The translations under genes and the position numbers were made by a program. 64,000 bases of DNA from Hansfordia pulvinata (lineage: Eukaryota; Ascomycota; Sordariomycetes; Xylariales). Positions 56,977 through 64,000 of this stretch are shown piece after piece (position 1 is the first letter of the stretch; every line of letters begins with the position of its first letter). The stretch is from assembly GCA_006538405.1 (NCBI GenBank), contig BJKQ01000003.1, positions 1,860,001 to 1,924,000 of the forward strand, given 5' to 3'. The notes beneath the pieces were generated by a model. The model searched no databases. It worked only from the letters and a program-made list of their open reading frames with translations, and was not told where the DNA came from.

Positions 56977-57852
56977 ATGGGTACGTTCTTTGCTTGGAGT
57001 CTTTTTCGTGTGCAAGTGAAGCCTTGAGGGCACGAGTCGGAGATCCGGGCGCGCCCAGCGTAGCTGCCGCCGCCCGTCTCTCCCATTCGTGCACACCAAA
57101 CCTCATGCGCTTTGCGCTGGGCGAAGCCCTCCATCACTTTTGATGTTGAGGATCCCCAATAGAGCATACCTGGACAAAAAAGGCTGACCATGTCTTTGAA
57201 TTGAATAGGTATCGATCTCGACCGCCACCACGTCAAGAAGGGCCACCGCACGGCCCCCAAGAGCGACAATGTCTACTTGAAGCTCCTGGTGAAGCTTTAC
57301 CGCTTCCTGTCCCGTAAGTCCACTGCAGCCTCACGATAGTCATCGCAGAGATGTCTCAAGTCCCCGGAGCCATGCTGACCACCGTGCCTCTTCCGTCGGA
57401 TTCCAGGCCGTACCGACTCCAACTTCAACAAGGTCGTCCTGCGCCGCCTCTTTATGTCCCGCATGAACCGCCCCCCGGTCTCCATCTCCCGCATCAAGGG
57501 CAACGTTGTCCGTGGTCAGGAGGGCAAGACCGTTGTCGTCATCGGCACCGTCACCGACGACAACCGCCTGGTCGAGGTCCCCAAGGTCACCGTCGCCGCC
57601 CTGCGCTTCACCAACACTGCCCGCGCCCGCATCCTGGCCGCCGGCGGTGAGGTCCTGACCCTGGACCAGCTCGCCCTCCGCGCCCCCACCGGCAGCAACA
57701 CCCTGCTCCTCCGTGGCCCCAAGAGCCACCGCGAGGCCGTCAAGCACTTCGGCATGGGCCCCCACAAGAACAAGAAGCCCTACATCGAGTCCAAGGGCCG
57801 CAAGTTCGAGAAGGCCCGTGGCCGCAGACGGTCGCGCGGTTTCAAGGTCTAA
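56977..57852 (+). CDS. 60S ribosomal protein eL18
   Basis: Three exons (56977-56980, 57209-57313, 57407-57852) encode 184 residues, matching eL18. The first coding exon is just ATG plus G before a GTACGT donor, a layout common in fungal ribosomal protein genes. Family signs are [37 protein letters not shown] and the basic C-terminus [15 protein letters not shown]. It is a structural component of the large subunit. Codons are strongly C-ending, consistent with high expression. The 228-nt first intron may carry expression elements. Confidence 0.97.
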
Positions 57853-58838
57853 GGGAGGCGAAAAATCGCGAGGTTGTTGGGATTGGTCACGACGCTCTAC
57901 GTCTGATCCGATATCATGGCACAGCAGCGGGATGCATCTTCCTGAGGGCTGTCCGTGCTGTTTTACGACTGAATTTGTGTGCATGGTTTGGCGTGGATCG
58001 GTATTACAAAAAGAACTGCTACTTGATACGGAATTAGATGCTCTGCACACTTCCGATGACAATCCCGCACTGTCTCCCAGACCTCCAATGTGATGTGATT
58101 GACGCGACCGTGATACGAGTGAGGTGCTCTGAGGTCATGTCTTGCGTTATCAGCATGGATTCAATGTTGACGTCGTCAGCATGGATTCAATGTTGACTTC
58201 TGGCAACGTTAATCACTCCTTTGACCGAGCCTTGATTGATTGATCTATTGCCTAAGATAATTGAATGTGCCGCTGCATTCATCTGCCTATTCTTCAAGTC
58301 ATTAATCGACGTAGTGGCGGAATCTGTTGAGTGAGGCTTGACGCCTTAAGAATAGAGCGAGTCACATGACAGCGCGCTTGCTCAGGCGCGAACCGATGGG
58401 CCGGCTGGCTGGATTTCGTCATATACCGAGGGGGGCTCCACCGAGCAGTGATGTCTTCCTCATCCCGTCTATCGTGTGCACCAAGTTTGGCGTGACTTGA
58501 CGTGACGTATTGTCGAAGTACTCCGACTGCCAATGGCCTAGGCAATTCGACACAGCGAGGTGTGAGGTCGCATAACCGATGCGCAAACATTTCGCCGAGA
58601 CTGATCTTCCGCCATCTCCGTTCTGAGGCTTTGCTGCCAGATCTCTCTCTTTCTTCCCTCTCGCGATCACGAGCGGCATCGGGAGTGTACCAACTCTGTT
58701 ATATCGGATTCGCAAACCCACCGATAACTCAAGCAGCCTACAGGGGGCCCAAAGGTACGACTGGGCTCTTTGATCTGACCGGTCCTCACACTTGAATGCT
58801 GCTGGTTCGCCTCCATACTTTCACCCCGATTTCTCACC
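57853..58838. other. intergenic region
   Basis: About 1.0 kb, gene-free, with one 22-bp direct repeat at 58150-58197. Confidence 0.5.
58150..58197. repeat. 22-bp perfect direct repeat
   Basis: Copies at 58150-58171 and 58176-58197, each starting TCAGCATGG and ending TGTTGAC, separated by four bases. It lies about 300 bp downstream of the eL18 stop. Confidence 0.9.
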
Positions 58839-60514
58839 ATGTGCGGACGATACGCAATGTCCCTGGTGAGTTTTAGACCCCGTCGGCTTTCCCCCTTTCC
58901 CAAACCCCAGGAAATCAAAACCGAGGCTGATGAGGCTCCCTCTTGGTCAATAGCGGCCTGGCCAAATCCGCCAGCGCCTGCAGAGCGAGGGCGCGCGCGT
59001 GGACGAGGCGCCGTCCGACGATGACGGCGACGGCGGCGGCGGCGACGGAGGCCGTCGGCCCGGGGCGCCCCGCCAGTCCTACAACTTCGCCCCGGGGTAC
59101 CACGGCGTCGTGTACCGCGCCGACGTTCCCGACCGCGGGGCCGGGCCAGCGGGACAGAAGAGGCGGGGGGGCCGGAAGGGGGTCCCCGATAGCAGGGGCG
59201 AGGGAGAGGTCGACCCCCACCAGCGACAGCAGCATCCGGGGCGGGAAAATGATGTCGACGATAGCCACGAAGAGAGAGAAGAAGGAGGAGGAGAAGAAGA
59301 AGAAGAAGAAGCAGTCGGTGGCGGCGGCGGCGATGACACCGGCGAGGTGCGGTACAAGCTGCAGAGCATGAAATGGGGCCTCGTGCCTTTCTGGACTAAG
59401 CGCAGCCCGGACTACGGGTCGGTCATGAAGACGATCAACTGCCGGGACGACTCGCTGGCGCAGAGCGGCGGCATGTGGAGCTCGATGAAGGCGCGCAAGC
59501 GCTGCGTCGTCGTGGCCGAGGGCTTCTTCGAGTGGCTCAAGAAGGGCGGCGGCCGCGAGAAGGTGCCCCACTACGTCCGGCGCCGCGACGGCATGCTCAT
59601 GTGCTTCGCCGGCCTGTGGGACGTTGTGCAGTATGAGAGTGAGTCCTTGATCTCTGCTAGTCCAAACCCCCACCCCCCCTTCTTCTGCTGTCAGCCGTCC
59701 GCCTACAGGCAATACTGATCGAAACCACCCCGCAGACGACGACGACGACCAGAAGCACTACACCTACACCATCATCACGACGAGCTCCAACAAGCAGCTA
59801 GGCTTCCTGCACGACCGCATGCCCGTCATCCTCGACCAGGGCTCCGAGGCGCTAAGCCGCTGGCTAGACCCCGCGCGGCACACCTGGACGCCCGAGCTAC
59901 AGGCTCTACTACAGCCCTTCGCGGGCGAGCTCGACGTGTACCCCGTGTCGAAGGAGGTCGGCAAGGTCGGCAACAACTCGCCCACCTTCGTGGTCCCCGT
60001 CAACAGCAGGGAGAACAAGAACAACATTGCCAACTTCTTCGCCAAGGGGCAGCGGCCGAAGCAGGAGCAGCAGGTGAAGGAGGAGGATACGGAGGCGGCG
60101 GCGGCGGAGGAGGAGGAGGAGGCGCCGCCACACCCATCGCCAACCCCCCAAACACAGCCCGAGATCCAGATCAAGAAGGAGGAGGGACTCTGCGAGGCGG
60201 AGAGAAGCCCGCTGGAAGCACCACAAGCCCCAGCCGGCGGGAGCGAGGCCGATTCCAAAGGCGTGAAGAGGGAGCGCGCGGACGAGGACGGCGAGCACGG
60301 GGCGCCCGGTGCAGGCGCAGGACCACCGCTGCCCAACAAGAAGCCCCTCACGGCGGCGGCGACGTCGACGACAGCAGCTCCCTCCCCCAGAAAGAAGGCC
60401 GCGGGCCAGCGAACCAACAAGATCAGCGCCACAAGCAACGGCACCAAGAGCCCCGCCAAGCCGAAGCAGCCCGGCATGCAGAAGATCACAAAGTTCTTCG
60501 GGAACAGCTCCTGA
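58839..60514 (+). CDS. SRAP/HMCES-type DNA-protein crosslink protein
   Basis: Three exons (58839-58865, 58954-59638, 59736-60514) encode 496 residues. The start MCGRYAMSL leaves Cys2 as N-terminal nucleophile after Met removal, the defining SRAP feature: it forms a thiazolidine crosslink to abasic sites in single-stranded DNA. Other active-site residues fit Asn171 (INCRDD), Glu202 (EGFFEW) and His263 (LHDRMPVIL). The substrate region YNFAPGYHGVVYRAD is present, followed by an acidic and glycine low-complexity insertion (about residues 55-140). The C-terminal half is disordered, with two PCNA-box-like IxxFF motifs, NNIANFF and QKITKFF, and VKEE/IKKE candidate sumoylation sites. It should protect replication forks in the nucleus. 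The long tail is unlike the short bacterial YedK. Confidence 0.93.
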
Positions 60515-61875
60515 CTTGAAGTTACGGGGGCGGCTTGGACGAGGACCGGGTGCCGCTCTCGCGCCCTCCACGACCGCACGCTGGTGACTTATCAAACGCC
60601 GTTTGGGGGCGGCTTCCACGTGTGAGCACGACCAACATTGCTGGATACGCTTGTTCATTCTGTCGATTCGATCTCCCGTGGCTTGCCACCCATTGCGCTG
60701 TGCTTCCCAAGTCGCGGGGATCAAACCCGGTGCCAGAGCGCATGAGCCTTCGGATAAGCCCCATGACAACACGTCAAGTCCCTTCGAGAGGTATCAGCCG
60801 CGGGGCGCGGTGTGTAAATTGATGTACGACCTTTCCAATGGGCAGACGATGTAGCAAAATAACACCAAGCGACAACTGAGCCTTGAAGAGTCAGAGCAGT
60901 AACGCAGCAGAAGCGTGCTCGAATGATACTGAATTGAGCGACAGGTTACGCTAACTCTCCCCCTTTACCCTCTACCCCAACGTACCCGGGTCTGTGCTCT
61001 ACCCATGCTTCGTGACCCCCACACTCATCATCGTAAGCGTTTTTGCCGGCGAGACGCTTCGCGCTGGCATGCGACCTGACAGTTTCAGTCGGTCATGTCG
61101 GACCGGCGTGCGTGCGCGGGGCGATGATGCTCTCGAGCAGCCCTTAAGAGGTTCTCTTCGATCCCCCAACCCCCTATTCGCAAGGGGCAAAGTCGTGTTG
61201 GGGGGGGGGGGGGGGGGGGGGGCGAATCGGAGTGTCATGGCATCGTGAACTCGACGGCGAGCGGCCAGTTGGGCCGTCTGCGGACGATGGCTGGCCAGGC
61301 GGCGTGTCGCGTGGAGGAACTTCATTGGAAGATTGGCGAGGGCCCCGGGACCAGACCATTCGTGCTGGTGGCAAGGTGAATAACGTGGATGGCCTCTCAA
61401 GACAATTCTCTCAAAGATATGATTTCATTATCTGGCCGACGGCGGGACCAGCGTCGTGATCCCTATTCGTGGCAAGGTGCCCCGCGGCATAGCGGTGGGA
61501 GGTGCTCACGACTAATATGTCTGCCGACCCTGCTCTCTCCTTTTTTTTGTTTGACCCATACCACCAAGAAGAACGCCGTCGCAATGCAGAATGACGGGAA
61601 GTACACCTCAAAAAGCCCTGCGGCAAGGCGAAAAGGGCGAGGCAGACCGCCTATCGCACAGAGGTATGATCTCTCGCACCAATACCAGGTCCACCACGCC
61701 CTCTCTCGCCCGCACAGGTCCTTGCTTCAATACACGGTAAGCCAACCCAGAGGGGAGCGGAAGAGAGACCAAACGGCCTGTCTGCAGCAGTAAACAGATG
61801 GCAGCACAGTTGGCAGCGTCAGGCCGAGCCTTGGTTCTTTGCTTTGCTTGTTCCCCCCTCTGCGCCTACCGTTCC
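60515..61875. other. convergent intergenic region
   Basis: About 1.4 kb between convergent genes, holding both 3' ends and a G23 run. No gene seen. Confidence 0.5.
61200..61222. repeat. G23 tract
   Basis: Twenty-three G in the convergent intergenic region. Confidence 0.95.
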
Positions 61876-63588
61876 TCATGCCATGCCGACAAGCAGGCTG
61901 CTGAGCATCCCGCCCGTCTGGGTGGCGACCTGGGCGCGCTCGACCTCCTGGCGCACGCGGCGGTGCAGGGTGCGGAAGCCGGCGGCCAGCTCGGCGCTGT
62001 GGCCGGAGAACTCGGCGTACAGGTCGAGCAGGTGCGTGGCCACGTCGACGCAGGCCGGCAGGTAGCGCGGGTCGGCAATGTGTGTCTGCACCCAGCGCAG
62101 CACGGGCTGCACCGAGTCCTCGTCGCGCCCCGCCAGCGCCTCGCGCAGGCCGCTGCGGTGCCGCAGCGCCATCAGCAGAGTCAGCACGGTCAGCGAGCTC
62201 GCGTTGTTACTGCCGCTGCCGCCGCCTCCGCCCTTGCCGTTCTCGTTGCCGCCGCCGCCGCCGCTCCCCTCCTTGTCCTTGCCCTTGCTGCTGACTGCGC
62301 CTGTGTCTAGGACGCGGTCCAGCGCCGCCGCGAAGCGCCCGTGCCGAAGGTCCTTCTGCCAGGGGGTCTCGCGCTTGGCGCGCGACAGATCGTTGGCGAT
62401 GACGACGTCGGCGCCCTCGCCCACGAGGTCGAGGCGACGCGCCGTGTTGCCCCTGCGCTTGCGCTTGCCCTTGGCGCGGTCGTGAGCGTCGATAGTCCCC
62501 GCCAGCAGGGCCTGCATCTCCTTCTCGCGCTCACGGTCGCGGGCGGCCTCCGGGCCCGTCAGGCGCGTGCGGAGCGACAGGACGCCCGACTGCATGCCGA
62601 CCGCCAGGTGGCGGTCGTCCTGGTTTGCGCCCGAGGCGATAACCTGCAGCGACAGGATGGGGGAGGTGTACTTTGTGCCCGCCACGACGTTCCAGCCCGT
62701 CGTCTCGAAGATCTTGACGTGGCCGTCGAGACCACCCGAGACGAGGCGGCGGCCGCCCGAGGCCAGAGACAGAGCCGTGACGGTCTTCTGGTGGTTCGAG
62801 ATGAGGTGCTGGGGCTTGGCGGCGACGAGGTCGAGGACGGAGATGTGGTTCTCGGCGGCGGCCAGCAGGGTCGTGCCGGCAGGCAGGGGCAGGACCTGCT
62901 CGACGGGGGCGGCGTGCTTGAAAGTCATGACGGCGGTGCGGGGGGCGCGGGGGTCCCACAGGCGGACAGTCGAGTCGTAGGAGCCCGATGCCAGCATGTT
63001 GGACATGGTGCCGGGCATGAAGGCGGCGGTGCGGACATAGTCGTCGTGGCCGACAAAGGTGGTGGTGCTTCTCTGGGCGGGCAGGTCCCACAGGCGCACC
63101 GTCTTGTCGTCTGAGGCACTCATGAGCGTCGTCAGGTCCCCTGGGGAGAAGCGCGTGGTCCAGACGGGCTGGCGGTGCTCGGCCCACGTCTTGAGAATGG
63201 CGCGCGAGGCTACGTCGAAGACCTGGATCTTGCCCGTGTCGTCACCGGCGACGACGATGCGGCCATCCCGGCGGACGTCGCCGCTGCGGGCAATGTCGCC
63301 GAAGCGCGTGATGGTCTTGACCAGCTTGCGGGTGCGCGCCGAGTAGATCTGGACGCGGGTGCCCGTGGTGACGGCGAAGTAGTCGCTGCCGGCGCCGGCG
63401 CCCGCGAGGCTGGACGAAGAGGCCGAGGCCCAGGCGGGCGGGGCGGTGATGTGTGTGACGGGATACTGAGTGGGCGAGGGGATCAGCAGCGGGTTCTTGA
63501 ACGTCTTCCAGTACCGCTGCTCGGCCGTCATGGGCGTCGGCCCAGACGGCAGCTTGAGCTGCTGGAGGGGAGCGACTTGGGCCGCCAT
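61876..63588 (-). CDS. U3 snoRNP protein Utp15
   Basis: Single exon of 570 residues on the minus strand, starting at the ATG at 63588 in a GCCGCC-like context; an upstream in-frame extension lacks a good start. WD40 repeats are visible as VAGDDTGKIQVFDV, SASDDKTVRLWDL, SGSYDSTVRLWDP and SGGLDGHVKIFE. The C-terminal Utp15 domain starts near GKRKRRGN and includes LRHGRFAAALDRVLD and DLYAEFSGHSAELAAGF. The protein belongs to the t-UTP/UtpA complex of the small-subunit processome, which needs it for 18S pre-rRNA processing in the nucleolus. A Gly/Asn/Lys low-complexity insertion (SSKGKDKEGSGGGGGNENG and on) separates two C-terminal blocks. Promoter region lies right of 63588. Confidence 0.95.
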   Translation of the reverse strand: MAAQVAPLQQLKLPSGPTPMTAEQRYWKTFKNPLLIPSPTQYPVTHITAPPAWASASSSSLAGAGAGSDYFAVTTGTRVQIYSARTRKLVKTITRFGDIARSGDVRRDGRIVVAGDDTGKIQVFDVASRAILKTWAEHRQPVWTTRFSPGDLTTLMSASDDKTVRLWDLPAQRSTTTFVGHDDYVRTAAFMPGTMSNMLASGSYDSTVRLWDPRAPRTAVMTFKHAAPVEQVLPLPAGTTLLAAAENHISVLDLVAAKPQHLISNHQKTVTALSLASGGRRLVSGGLDGHVKIFETTGWNVVAGTKYTSPILSLQVIASGANQDDRHLAVGMQSGVLSLRTRLTGPEAARDREREKEMQALLAGTIDAHDRAKGKRKRRGNTARRLDLVGEGADVVIANDLSRAKRETPWQKDLRHGRFAAALDRVLDTGAVSSKGKDKEGSGGGGGNENGKGGGGGSGSNNASSLTVLTLLMALRHRSGLREALAGRDEDSVQPVLRWVQTHIADPRYLPACVDVATHLLDLYAEFSGHSAELAAGFRTLHRRVRQEVERAQVATQTGGMLSSLLVGMA

Positions 63589-64000
63589 TGTCGGTCGCGG
63601 GCCAGTCCTCCGGGGTCGTGGACGGTCTCGGTTTTTGGTCTTGTTGTGTCGAGAGGGGTTTGCGGGACGCTGGGGCGGGTTGTCTGCTGGTGATGGCGGG
63701 AATGGAGGCTGGCGGACATCCAATCCCAAGCGGCACTGGCGGTATTGGCCGACGTGATGAAGCCTGGCAGAGAAGGGTCAACTTTTTTCGCAGCTCGTTC
63801 AGAGAGAACGACGATCGCTGCCTCTCCCGTACTAGCTCGGACGACCGCCACCCCACCATGGCTATCGATAACTGCAACCACTCACTCAAGGCCTTTGACG
63901 AGTAAAACCACGGGCCTTGGCACTTTCCTGTTAAAGACACTGTGTTGAGCGACAAGCCCCCGGCGTACCCGGCACCTGAGCCCCCTGATGAAGCGCCTGG
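63589..64000. other. upstream flank of utp15
   Basis: Promoter side of the minus-strand Utp15 gene up to the window edge. Short ORFs are shadows; no further gene is visible. Confidence 0.5.

Noticed and set aside
61798..63693. Plus-strand frames opposite Utp15
   Set aside because: Antisense shadows of the Utp15 coding sequence.
1..64000. Transposable elements or RIP-mutated repeats
   Set aside because: No transposase, reverse transcriptase or integrase motif, no long terminal repeats, and no AT-rich TpA-enriched block were seen on either strand.

Overview
The window is nuclear DNA of a GC-rich filamentous ascomycete (Pezizomycotina, most likely Sordariomycetes). The evidence is short introns with GTAAGT/GTATGT donors and CTRAC-type branch sites, a fungal Zn2Cys6 regulator, a class III chitin synthase, a fungal rhodopsin-domain membrane protein, and pyrimidine-rich promoters in front of housekeeping genes. 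I support 17 protein genes. I found no convincing tRNA or rRNA gene, CRISPR array, transposon or RIP-mutated repeat. Gene density is low, because several gene-free stretches run 2 to 6 kb.

Layout, left to right. At 2.0-5.8 kb a DJ-1/PfpI (Hsp31-like) gene and a Zn2Cys6 transcription factor diverge from a shared 0.5 kb promoter. At 7.6-10.5 kb lies a long disordered protein with a mini zinc-finger-like motif and two SUMO-interaction-like motifs. Convergent to it at 11.6-14.1 kb is an Aco2-type mitochondrial aconitase with a GC-AG first intron. After a 5.7 kb gene-free stretch come a seven-helix fungal rhodopsin-domain protein (19.8-21.4 kb), a small secreted protein (24.3-25.0 kb, minus), a GFA-domain enzyme (27.4-28.0 kb, minus) and another small putative secreted protein (29.6-30.2 kb).

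The right half is richer in conserved genes: class III chitin synthase (34.5-38.0 kb), a sterol O-acyltransferase-like gene that appears frameshifted (39.3-42.3 kb), a secreted Gly/Ala-rich protein that also appears frameshifted (45.0-46.0 kb), a Gln-containing hypothetical protein (46.6-47.4 kb, minus), an SR splicing protein (49.5-50.9 kb), a mitochondrial carrier (54.2-55.5 kb), ribosomal protein eL18 (57.0-57.9 kb), an SRAP/HMCES DNA-protein crosslink protein (58.8-60.5 kb) and the U3 snoRNP protein Utp15 (61.9-63.6 kb, minus). eL18, Utp15 and the SR protein all serve ribosome or RNA biogenesis, but each has its own promoter and there is no operon-like logic.

The most notable features are the double SUMO-interaction-motif protein; single-base frame breaks in two genes, both in G-rich runs; a GC-AG intron and a His-to-Thr change in the aconitase; an upstream ORF overlapping the chitin synthase start codon; introns built around microsatellites; at least seven G or C homopolymers of 13-26 nt in non-coding DNA; and a dispersed palindromic motif, GTACTCGTACGAGTAC, seen in many intergenic regions. 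All splice models were made by eye from splice signals, reading-frame continuity and remembered family sequences.
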